29,663 nt of DNA from Stramenopiles sp. TOSAG23-3. Taxonomy: Eukaryota > Sar. The stretch is from assembly GCA_900128585.1 (NCBI GenBank), contig LT642234.1, positions 1-29,663 on the forward strand. Direction: 5' to 3'. Shown here one piece after another: positions 15,253 through 23,693 of the stretch. Numbering within the stretch: position 1 is the first letter of the stretch; every line of letters begins with the position of its first letter. A program made the translations under genes and the position numbers. The notes beneath the pieces were generated by a model that saw only the letters and a program-made list of their open reading frames with translations, did no database searches and was not told where the DNA came from.

Positions 15253-16326
15253 TCACAGTATGCCATAATCGTTAAAACTATGTCTTTGAATGCGATGTTG
15301 AGAAGATTCAGCAGAGGTGACGGATTTCCCATCACAGTCTGTGTTTACAGGGACAAAGAAATCATCTTCGTCTTCAGTCAAAACATCTTCTTCCAGGCCA
15401 TCCGAGCGCCGTGCAGCTTTCTTAATCCTTCCCGCCATGACACCGACAATACCAAAAAACGCAAAACTTAGCGAACTTGTGGCGACGTAAAAGCTAGCTT
15501 TTGCGTTGCACCTCGCTTGGGAACGGTCTGGAGAGAAAAACGTCGGGCATGAGTCACACTCGGCGGAACCAAGGGCAGAGTACTCCCCGGCGTCGCACTT
15601 CTTTGGCTCGGCGGTGTTCTCTTCCGCGCACGAGTGCCCGGCGATGCATTCGACGCACGCGTTCTTGTCACTGCCCCCACTGCGGGGGTTGAAAAGGCCA
15701 GCAGGGCAAGGAGTGCAGGACGGTTGCCCGCTCGCATCTGAAAAAGTGCCCTTCGGGCAAAGCGAGCAACGGCCACTCCCGGCTTCACTAAAGGTTCCTG
15801 GAGCGCATGGCTCACAGCGTGTGCCGCCAACAGAGAAACTCCCCGAGGGGCAAAGAAACACGTTCCCCTTCTTGTCCACGGTCTCCCCCTTCGGGACCCT
15901 GGCCCCGCTGGTGCCTCCCAAGTGCGCCGTTGCCTTCTTAATCAGATCATCTACTACGTTATTCGATGCATGGTGCGTGTCTCGCACACTCACGTCGCTA
16001 CTGTGATGGGACGGCTTGGCGGGGTGCGCCGGGGCGCCTTCCCTTGCGCTGTGGTCTTTCTTGTGAAGGTGGGCCTCGCTCGGCTTCCCGCTGTGGCTCT
16101 TCTCCCCGTGGCCCTTCCGCGGTTCTACTACTTTGGAACTCGACGAGGCCATCAAAGAGACACTCTTGAAGCGGTGCTTGTGCACCGCCGCCACGATTTT
16201 CTCCCCTTTATTATGTACAGCAGCCGCTCGGACCGGTTTCGCCCATTTCCTACTCGCACCATTCACAAAAACGAAAGAGCAAAGAACGGCAACAAGCAAG
16301 ACGAACCAACTTGCGTGTTTTCCCAT
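15253..16326 (-). CDS. Type I membrane protein with ephrin-receptor-like Cys repeats
   Basis: A 357-residue protein predicted to enter the secretory pathway. A signal peptide with a hydrophobic core (WFVLLVAVLCSFVFVNG) ends near residue 23. A basic, His/Ser/Lys-rich stretch follows (about 24-150). Then comes a Cys-rich region (about 157-275) with 14 cysteines in repeated C-x2-C-x2-G-x-F/Y units such as CAPGTFS, CPKGTFS and CPAGLF. This is the ephrin-receptor-like (GCC2/GCC3) repeat found in many protist surface proteins. One membrane segment (about 278-298) is followed by Arg/Lys, then an acidic cytosolic tail with Ser/Thr. Ligand and function are unknown. ATG has A at -3 and G at +4; the stop is TGA. 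Confidence 0.88.
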   Translation of the reverse strand: MGKHASWFVLLVAVLCSFVFVNGASRKWAKPVRAAAVHNKGEKIVAAVHKHRFKSVSLMASSSSKVVEPRKGHGEKSHSGKPSEAHLHKKDHSAREGAPAHPAKPSHHSSDVSVRDTHHASNNVVDDLIKKATAHLGGTSGARVPKGETVDKKGNVFLCPSGSFSVGGTRCEPCAPGTFSEAGSGRCSLCPKGTFSDASGQPSCTPCPAGLFNPRSGGSDKNACVECIAGHSCAEENTAEPKKCDAGEYSALGSAECDSCPTFFSPDRSQARCNAKASFYVATSSLSFAFFGIVGVMAGRIKKAARRSDGLEEDVLTEDEDDFFVPVNTDCDGKSVTSAESSQHRIQRHSFNDYGIL

Positions 16327-17642
16327 GGTATGAACGGAAAGGAAATGAAAAAAACCTTTCGTTTCTATTTATTGTTCCGTAGTAACTGACTATTCAATTA
16401 ATTGTAAACGAAGACGCCAGAACTTTCTCCGCGCAAGCCTTCGTCACTCTCAATCCTAACCTACTACCATTTCGCCAATTTCGCTTTTGTGTAAACGTTA
16501 ACTGTTGTTAAAACACTTTTTTTTTTCTTTTTTTTTTTTTCCTTCTTCTTTCGACGATGTCTCTATACTACTTCTATATTAATTTTTTTAGTCGTCTAAT
16601 TGAAAAAAGGAATATAATAATCGCTCGTTCCTCCTGGCCTCTCCCTCTTTTTTATTTTAATAATTATTCTTTTCCTATTCTTTACTTACTTCGTAATTTT
16701 TAGATTTTAATTTCTTCTTCATTATCATAAAATCAGTATACTAATAGTACATTTTATCTATTTTTACCTATTCTAATAAATATAATAAATCAAATAGCAT
16801 TGATTTGTACAAGACTACTATAAGAATACCATTGGAATCCGTTCCCCCACTTTCTAAGAAAGTGATCCCTTCCTTCCCTTCCTTTCCTTTCCTTCATTGA
16901 ATATTTTATTAATTTAGATTGATAGGATTCAGTACTAGTCATAAATGTCTAGTTAAGTACGTAGTCTACGAGAAGGTCAGGTCGGACTTTACTTCTCCTT
17001 ATTTAATTGATTTAAATTTTAATACATAATCATAGCATAGAACTAACTTGATTTTCATAGAATACATTCACATACATAATAATAGCATCCGATCGAATAA
17101 AATAATCTATACCAACCATTCACCCACCCATCTCTATTCTAGCTGCTATATGCTTTGATGTACAATTTAAATTAATACGTAGTTAGTCGTTCTATATAAA
17201 CGTATTATAAGTGTTACACCACATCTATTATTTTTTTAAATAATCAATATAGGGTAGGTACGTATAAATAAATAAAAATACAATTTTGGTAGGATCGATC
17301 AACAACAACAATAGATATTATTATTTATACTCGATTTAGTAGTATAGGTAGTACTATATTTATTTATTATATTCGCCCCATCATCATCATCATCCAATGT
17401 TCAACAACCAACAACAAAACAAACAAACAAACAAACAAACAATGGAGAAAAAAAATAAAGAATTATCATACGAATTCATTCTAATACTCCTATAATTGTA
17501 CAACAAGGAATCAAACAAATCCATTCATTCTTTACGAAGGTCTACATTATCACCACTAGAAAAGAGTGGCAAGGTTTTTAATTAACGAGCGGCCACTACT
17601 ACAGCGCATTTCCCTGTTTCTTTCCTGTCGTTGACCACCATC
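16327..17642. other. Long AT-rich divergent intergenic region
   Basis: This 1.3-kb region separates two divergent genes. It is AT-rich with several simple tracts: a T-rich pyrimidine run at 16517-16552, a CCTT/CTTTCC run at 16868-16895, CAT repeats near 17380-17394, and six AAAC units at 17417-17440. I see no coding frame, tRNA or structured RNA. It probably contains both promoters, with an AATAAATAG motif near 16365-16375 on the minus-strand side. Confidence 0.6.
17417..17440 (+). repeat. (AAAC)6 microsatellite
   Basis: Six perfect AAAC units, preceded by CAACAAC-type sequence, about 200 bases upstream of the ankyrin-gene start. Simple sequence of this kind is common in this genome's spacers. 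Confidence 0.85.
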
Positions 17643-19103
17643 ATGGAGAAGGATACCGCCGCCGCTAACCCGTCGACTCAGGTATCATCCAAGAAACGGA
17701 AAGCAAAGGGGATTTTGCGGATGTCTGGGGAAGAGTTTGGGTCCTCGTCGGGGGAAAAGGTCTCCAAGGGAATTACTATTTCTTCCCCGGCGTCCACACC
17801 GAAGCGTCAAAAGACCAACGCCCACCTAGCGAACCGTCTGGCCACCCCCAAGCCTACCGGGAACAGCAACCTGTACAGCCCGCTCCCCATGCAGACGAGC
17901 CTCAACTTGGACGGGGAGGGGACGCAATCGAGCAGTTTGATGATCAGCACGCCAAGCGCGTCAACGTCGACGGAGGAAGACTCGGAGCAGCAGTACTACC
18001 ACTACACCCACACGCCAAAGAGGCGGAAAGCCAGAAAATCGCGGCATAGCTCGGGGCGGCGGAAGAGTAGTTTCAGCAACGGGGAGAGCTCGGGGCCCAG
18101 GTCCAGGAGCGTTAGTTTTTCCGACTTTTCGGACGGGTCCGAGTCCGACCGGAGCAGGTCAAACAGTTTTGCGGGGCGGCAGCGTTTTGGCGGTGGGATA
18201 CCAGAACTTTCGGCGTTTACAGCGTCGGGGTCTCCAGAAAATGTACAGAAAAGGAACTCTCAGGGGATGACGCCCTTGCTCCTTGCCTCCCGCCGCGGCG
18301 CCGTCGAAGACGTCGAGAAATTGCTGAAATTGAAGATAGGGGGGGATGTAAATTGTAGGGACGACCGGGGGTTTAACGGTTTGATGTACGCGGCCCGCGA
18401 TGGCTTTACCAAAGTCGTGGAGGTGCTGATAAAGGCCGGGGGGGCGGATGCGAACTCCGTGTCCAAGGAAGGGTTCTCTCCGCTGATGTACGCAGCCTTG
18501 TGCGGGTATCCAGAGACCTGCAAGGCGTTGCTGGCAGGGGATGCAAAGGTGAACGCTTCCGACAGCACGGGGTTCACCAGCTTGATGGGTGCGGCCCAGA
18601 ACGGGCATGCGGGAACGGTTGACATGTTGCTATCGCACGGGGCAGATCCCAACGGGGTGGATTCAAACGGGTACTCTGCGCTGGTCCACGCGTCCCTGCA
18701 TGGGTGCTTCCAAGTAGTGGACCCGTTGCTGAAGCACGGTGCTCGAATAGACATGCGGACCAAGTTTGGGTCCACGGCCCTGATGCACGCAGCGCACGGG
18801 GGAAAGGCGGCCAGCGTTGGGCGTCTTCTGAACGGCGGGGCCAATGCCAAACTAAAAGATGCCGCGGGAAACACTGCTTTGAGTCTGGCAGCCCGGTCTC
18901 TCCTGATCAACCGGACCGAAGCCTTGAAGGGAAGTTTGATCGAAACGTTGAACCTGGTCAAGCCGGTCAGCGACCCCCTGTCCCTCGATGTACGGCGCAA
19001 AATTGTGCGTATCATTCTGATGTCGTCAAACAAGAAGAAGGTACCGGTAGGAGTGACCACCATAGATGGCGGGGGAGCCGGCTCGCAGAAGAGCAGCCAG
19101 TAG
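17643..19103 (+). CDS. Ankyrin-repeat protein with Ser/basic N-terminus
   Basis: A 486-residue protein. Residues 1-200 are Ser/Lys/Arg-rich and probably disordered. They include a very basic KRRKARKSRHSSGRRKS patch that could be a nuclear-localisation signal, followed by an SR/SD-rich stretch. About seven ankyrin repeats fill residues 205-430, recognisable by repeated G-TPLLLAS, GFNGLMYAARDG, GFSPLMYAALCG, GFTSLMGAAQNG, GYSALVHASLHG and STALMHAAHGG helices. Ankyrin arrays bind partner proteins; no partner or enzyme domain is present. The C-terminus is a short basic tail. The ATG at 17643 has A at -3 and G at +4; a TTG 12 bases earlier is not used here. A long open frame on the opposite strand (18260-19144) is a shadow of this GC-rich gene. 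Confidence 0.9.
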   Translation: MEKDTAAANPSTQVSSKKRKAKGILRMSGEEFGSSSGEKVSKGITISSPASTPKRQKTNAHLANRLATPKPTGNSNLYSPLPMQTSLNLDGEGTQSSSLMISTPSASTSTEEDSEQQYYHYTHTPKRRKARKSRHSSGRRKSSFSNGESSGPRSRSVSFSDFSDGSESDRSRSNSFAGRQRFGGGIPELSAFTASGSPENVQKRNSQGMTPLLLASRRGAVEDVEKLLKLKIGGDVNCRDDRGFNGLMYAARDGFTKVVEVLIKAGGADANSVSKEGFSPLMYAALCGYPETCKALLAGDAKVNASDSTGFTSLMGAAQNGHAGTVDMLLSHGADPNGVDSNGYSALVHASLHGCFQVVDPLLKHGARIDMRTKFGSTALMHAAHGGKAASVGRLLNGGANAKLKDAAGNTALSLAARSLLINRTEALKGSLIETLNLVKPVSDPLSLDVRRKIVRIILMSSNKKKVPVGVTTIDGGGAGSQKSSQ

Positions 19104-19677
19104 AAGAAAGGCCAGGGCATGCGCCTGAACTGCCGCACCCGCATGCATGGATGGCGTGTGTTATGTTTCCGGGTTTGTAGCGGCGGTTAAATTAATTTAT
19201 ATTAAAAAAAATTCAAATTCAGTTCAGAGGAGGAAAGAAAGAGATTTTAAAAAAATCCAGAGCGTGCGAAGAAAAATACGAAACACTTATTAACTTCCTA
19301 AGTAACTTTACGAACTCCAAAAGCAACTAATTGTACCAAAATGCGTAAAGAGTTTTGAATATTTCGTACGTTTTAATTAAAAAAATTTATACAACACAAA
19401 CGTAAAATTCTTAAGTTCTAAGAATTTCTTAAAAGTGAAAATGAGAACGGTGTACTTCTTCGTATAACTTAACACGAATAATACACTCCAGCGGTAACGT
19501 CAACAAAAAGAAAACCTTTCGGTGGCGTCACTTACTCAAAATGTATATACATACTCTTGTAGAAAAACACCAAGAATCTTATTTGCGTATGTTGGGATTT
19601 AGAAGCTTGTTTACAGTTTCACAACCAAGGCGCACTGCATTCTTAAATTTGCGTCTTCGCGAATTCGTAAATTCTTG
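19104..19677. other. Convergent spacer between ankyrin and methyltransferase genes
   Basis: This 574-base region between two 3' ends is AT-rich. It contains an 8-bp inverted repeat AATTCTTA/TAAGAATT at 19406-19413 and 19419-19426 with a 5-nt loop. AATTTAAGAATGC, present on the minus strand near 19645, resembles a sequence just after the strumpellin stop. No coding frame or RNA gene is supportable. Confidence 0.55.
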
Positions 19678-22428
19678 TCAATACAGTATTCTCCTGCACT
19701 TGTCCGCCCCACAAAAGCAAGGGTGCGACTTTCCGTGAACTTGGCCCTTCGTGTACCCATAATCCCACGTTAATTCTGACCCCGCTTTGATGTCCGTTGA
19801 AGCAAAGAATGCTAGCCTTGGGGCACGTACGTCGTGGCTGTCAACGTAGACGGACTGCTTCTCAAGGTTCGGCTCGCAGCAGTGGTTGATAAAGCGTGCG
19901 ACACCACCGTACCATTTGGCGTCAATGCAAAGCATGTCAGCGTCATCGTTCACATCAATATCTTCAACAGCGATTTCACCAAGCTTCTTCTGGAACATTT
20001 TTCGCCAGAGTTGTGCCCCGGCTTGTTGCAGTGGCCCCCGGCGATGCAAAGGCCCCCCTTGAGGCTGCGACGCGGCTGGCGTCGAGTCTGGAGACGCTTT
20101 CGCGCTAATCTTCTCGTCGGAAGCTGCAGCTTGCTTTTTCTTCGATTCAATCTCTGCCATTAGCAAGCACCACACCGTGTCCAGGCTGAGCAAATACTCG
20201 TCCCCCATTTCCGGGCTGGCCCTTCGCTCCGCTTCCTGTTCCGAAATGATCTCGCCGACGTACTCGCATACAAAAGTTCCTGCTGGTATGTCGACAAGCG
20301 TTCGAACGCCCCAACCACAAAGCTTGGTCTTGAAAACTTCCAAAGGAAGCTGTATGCCCCGGCCAACGACCCTGTTCTTGCACCGGCTCTTGTGGCATTT
20401 GCAACGAGAATTGCACTCGTATATAACATCACGCTGGCGAAGCAATTGGCGCCGCCGGTTGTACGCGAAGCTTCCATCGTTTGCTTTGGCGCACGCGCAT
20501 TTCTCCGGGTCCCGGCAATCGTCTTCGCAATCACAGCAGCTGACAAGGTTGTCCGGGTGGTCATTGATGACAATATGGCTTTCCCCGAGCACGGACTCTT
20601 TCACGTAGTGGAACACGGGCGGGGGCTCTTTCTTCCGAAACGAGTTGCGGCAGGCTATGGGCCGGGCCTCACGACCGTTGGAGATATCAGCACACACTAT
20701 GCCGTCCTTCAGTTGTTTTTTTGTGACAGGGTGGTAGAATTTTTTCCATTCCTCACTCGGCGACGAGCTTTTGCTGTTTTCTTTTGCGCTCTTCAACATC
20801 TTTAGCACGGCGCTCGCACATCGTTGGAGCGGTTCGAGCGGGGACGGGTCGCACAAGTAGCACGACCAGTCTTCGGCATTGCTCACGTCCGTGACCGTCT
20901 GGGCGCCGAAATTCCTATGAATGCAGTTGGTGCAAAAGACCTTTGGGCAATGGTCGCAGCCCATGATCTGCCCCCCGTCCCCACACCACCGACAGTACAT
21001 TTCCACACCATCGTCAACATCGAAGCTTCCTTCGTTGTACACGTGGCGGCATTTGTTACAAAATATTACCTGAAGCTGTGGGTGGACGTGGATTTGGTTC
21101 TTTCTCTTCAGTATATCCCCGCACGACGTGCAGTGTACAATTGTCGTGGGCCACTCGTCAGGGACCTCTTCGCTATGCTTTTCAAAAGTTTCCATCCACT
21201 GCGGTTTCTGGTAATTTACACGGCACCCAAGGCCCATGGTCCATGGCTCCATCAACCGAAAGTTGTACGGGCGCTCTCGGGTAAAGATAGAGGTGAACTG
21301 CTTCGGGGGGGGCTCTTCGCTGTCCCGGTTGGACAGATTATTATGTACATCGGTACCCCCCTGACTGGTCCCGGCGCGCATGGACTTCTTTTTTTGGCGC
21401 CTTTTTACTTCTTTCTTAAGCTCGAACTTTAACCACCCTCCCTTTATACTTTTGTGGCCCTCGCTTAGCAGGTGTCCTTTTAAGCCCGTGCGCGGCCCGA
21501 ACGTTATCACAACTGGCACCCGAGTCTCCATGGTTGGTTCTTCTTCTGGGTAAATGTGGCACAATAAGTCTGCAAAAAAGTCCAGGCGATCGCTACATCT
21601 CGTGCTTTCGCACAAATAGTCCACTACACATTTTATTTCATCCATGCTCCCTATGTCCTTCGGGGGAATTGATTCCTCTTCTGCTACTACTACGTCGGTG
21701 GGCCCGGGTTTCCCGCCGCACGAAACAACCGCAGCTTTCGTTTTGATCCTTTTGCTGCGACGGGCGACGGGAGGTTCGGAGGAGGACTTGCTGGACGACC
21801 CGACGATCCCATCTTGGTCAGCCCCACCAGCTGCCGGCTTGCTATATGACAACGTTTTTCGGAGGAACACGTTGGTGTCCAACGTGCACCACTGGCGTAA
21901 AACGGCAGCGTCTACTCCCACAAACGCTGAAAACTTAGCAAAAACTGGCGGCAAACTCCTGATTCCAAAGACACCTTTGATTATACTTTTGAATTTGAAA
22001 AATGTTGGAATGTTCATTCTAACGCGTGCTTTCAGCAGGTCGCACTTGCGGTCTATCCTGAACTGCTCTCTATCTGCGCGGTACCCTAGCACGCTTCCTA
22101 TGAACGACGAACACTTTGCCTTGCCGTACTCTTCAATGAGTGTTTTTCGAAGCGCGCCGCAGAACGCGTACGGTTCGCTGGGCAAGTTGTCTTCCTCCTC
22201 TTCGCTCGAATCGGAAGATTCGGACGATTCTTCGTCAGATGATGACGTTTCGCTGTCCTTCTCCTCTGCATCATCCCCGTCACGGTGTCGCTGTTGTCCC
22301 GCTCCTATCTCCACCGAGGGTGTTTCTTCCTGAGCCATCTTGTCATCCGCCAGGCACTTTGCGCTTTCGTCTTTGCTCACGACATCAATTTTCTCGTCTT
22401 GGCCCCGTTTTCGTTTCTTAAGCGTCAT
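19678..22428 (-). CDS. ADD-domain, SETDB1-like histone lysine methyltransferase
   Basis: A 916-residue nuclear protein. After an N-terminal charged region (Ser/Glu/Asp runs, basic KKRKRG) come unassigned segments. Residues about 430-530 form an ADD zinc domain like that of ATRX and DNMT3: CTSC, HP-LQV-FC-KC, DGVEMYCRWCGDGG, CDHCPKVFCTNCI and WSCYLC follow the expected order. ADD domains read H3 tails with unmethylated K4. Then comes a Cys-rich pre-SET (about 615-685, ending YECNSRCKC), a SET domain starting with GWGVRTLVDIPAGTFVCEY, and a short post-SET (CFCGADKC). The SET catalytic parts RFINHCCEPN and ELTWDYGY are intact. An insert of about 80 residues (753-834) splits SET after MGDEYLLSLD, as in SETDB1. 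H3K9 methylation is the likely activity. The ATG at 22428 is preferred over the GTG two codons earlier. Confidence 0.92.
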   Translation of the reverse strand: MTLKKRKRGQDEKIDVVSKDESAKCLADDKMAQEETPSVEIGAGQQRHRDGDDAEEKDSETSSSDEESSESSDSSEEEEDNLPSEPYAFCGALRKTLIEEYGKAKCSSFIGSVLGYRADREQFRIDRKCDLLKARVRMNIPTFFKFKSIIKGVFGIRSLPPVFAKFSAFVGVDAAVLRQWCTLDTNVFLRKTLSYSKPAAGGADQDGIVGSSSKSSSEPPVARRSKRIKTKAAVVSCGGKPGPTDVVVAEEESIPPKDIGSMDEIKCVVDYLCESTRCSDRLDFFADLLCHIYPEEEPTMETRVPVVITFGPRTGLKGHLLSEGHKSIKGGWLKFELKKEVKRRQKKKSMRAGTSQGGTDVHNNLSNRDSEEPPPKQFTSIFTRERPYNFRLMEPWTMGLGCRVNYQKPQWMETFEKHSEEVPDEWPTTIVHCTSCGDILKRKNQIHVHPQLQVIFCNKCRHVYNEGSFDVDDGVEMYCRWCGDGGQIMGCDHCPKVFCTNCIHRNFGAQTVTDVSNAEDWSCYLCDPSPLEPLQRCASAVLKMLKSAKENSKSSSPSEEWKKFYHPVTKKQLKDGIVCADISNGREARPIACRNSFRKKEPPPVFHYVKESVLGESHIVINDHPDNLVSCCDCEDDCRDPEKCACAKANDGSFAYNRRRQLLRQRDVIYECNSRCKCHKSRCKNRVVGRGIQLPLEVFKTKLCGWGVRTLVDIPAGTFVCEYVGEIISEQEAERRASPEMGDEYLLSLDTVWCLLMAEIESKKKQAAASDEKISAKASPDSTPAASQPQGGPLHRRGPLQQAGAQLWRKMFQKKLGEIAVEDIDVNDDADMLCIDAKWYGGVARFINHCCEPNLEKQSVYVDSHDVRAPRLAFFASTDIKAGSELTWDYGYTKGQVHGKSHPCFCGADKCRRILY

Positions 22429-23693
22429 TTTCACTGAAACACCGCGACGCGAAATCAGAAATCAGCGGGTAGAACGAAGGCCCAACCCCAAGACGTTAAA
22501 AACGCAAAGCCTTCGTATATCGAACTCGTAAAAATAATAAAACGGTTGGACGACTTTACTACTTTTCAATTGAATCGTTCTTTGAAGCGGAATGGATTCA
22601 CTTTGAATAGAAATAGAAATAGATAGAATATAAATAAAAACATTACCACTTTTGATTTGGTTTTTTAATTTTAGAGGATCTCTTGTGTCATATTCTGTAT
22701 ATCAATACCGGTGGTGGATGATGGATATAATAACATATAGAGATGGTGTTTTTTTATTATTATTATTATTTTGATTGATGATGATGTGTGATTCTACTTT
22801 TACTTCTCTTTCTTCTTTCTTCTTTCTTCGTTCGATTTTATTTAAAAAAAAATAATAATAAAAAAATATTTTTTTATTAGATTTGTTGTGATTGACACTT
22901 TTGTTGGAGGAAATGAGTCATTATTAAGGTAAATAATAATTGATAATATAATGTAAATAATAATAGTATTTTTTATACACTAGGTATATTATATAATAAT
23001 AATATTTTAGTTTTTATTAATACTATAAAGATATATATACCTTAACATCGACTAAGTGCAGCTATTAATAAGTCTTCAAAGACCACCAAAATAAAAAAGA
23101 CGAAATAAAGAAGAAGTTGAATGATGAATAATAAATACTACGAGGTACGAACTAACTAAAAATAAAAAGAGAGAAAGAGAGAAGAAGAAGAGAGAAGAAG
23201 AGAAAAAGACGACACTCATTTTATAAGATGACAGATATTATAGATCGAATAGACACTAATTAATATAATAGCAATGATAATAATAATTCTTTTCTTCTTT
23301 TCTTCTTTTCTTCTTTTTATATAGAAATATTATAGAGAGCTTTCTTCTTCAATATAATCCACATGTGGATAATAGATAGACGACTATTATTAAAATAATA
23401 AATAAATATATTATTATTATTATAATTAATAAAAAATGGAGAGAAGAGGATAAATAAAATAATAATAATAAATAAATAGGAAGAAGAAGAGGACGTGGTT
23501 TTCATTTTGTTGTGCTTTAATGAACCAATTGATTGTTATGCATTTCTAACCGTCCCTCCTTGTTCATTTGAAGAATTTAACGCAAAGAAAGAGACAGGTA
23601 AATATAGCTATATATCTTAATCTAAACCTGGAGGTCCCTGTGTTCGTATAGTCGTGCCCGTATACAGCCGTGCCCTTAGTAAACGGTATCATC
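22429..23693. other. Long divergent intergenic region of simple sequence
   Basis: This 1.27-kb divergent region between the methyltransferase and strumpellin genes is AT-rich. It includes TTA runs at about 22755-22772, three 7-base CTTTCTT units at 22808-22828, a purine tract at about 23165-23210, and 3.6 copies of the octamer CTTTTCTT at 23289-23317. A CTATATATC TATA-like motif lies about 85 bases before the strumpellin ATG. The 62-codon frame at 23317-23505 is low-complexity and not called. Confidence 0.6.
23289..23317 (+). repeat. Octamer tandem repeat (CTTTTCTT)
   Basis: Three full and one partial exact copies of CTTTTCTT in tandem. This is a short microsatellite in a spacer that carries many others. 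Confidence 0.8.

Noticed and set aside
18260-19144. 294-codon open frame on the minus strand
   Set aside because: It is antisense to the ankyrin array, has no family features, and comes from the GC-rich codon pattern of the real gene.
19870-19890. NHCC in the SET active site as a mutated motif
   Set aside because: The residue between His and Cys varies in this family; the key Asn, His and Cys are present, so activity is not questioned.
22673-22684. 11-base inverted match to the 12152-12162 repeat
   Set aside because: An 11-base match is expected by chance several times in a window this size.
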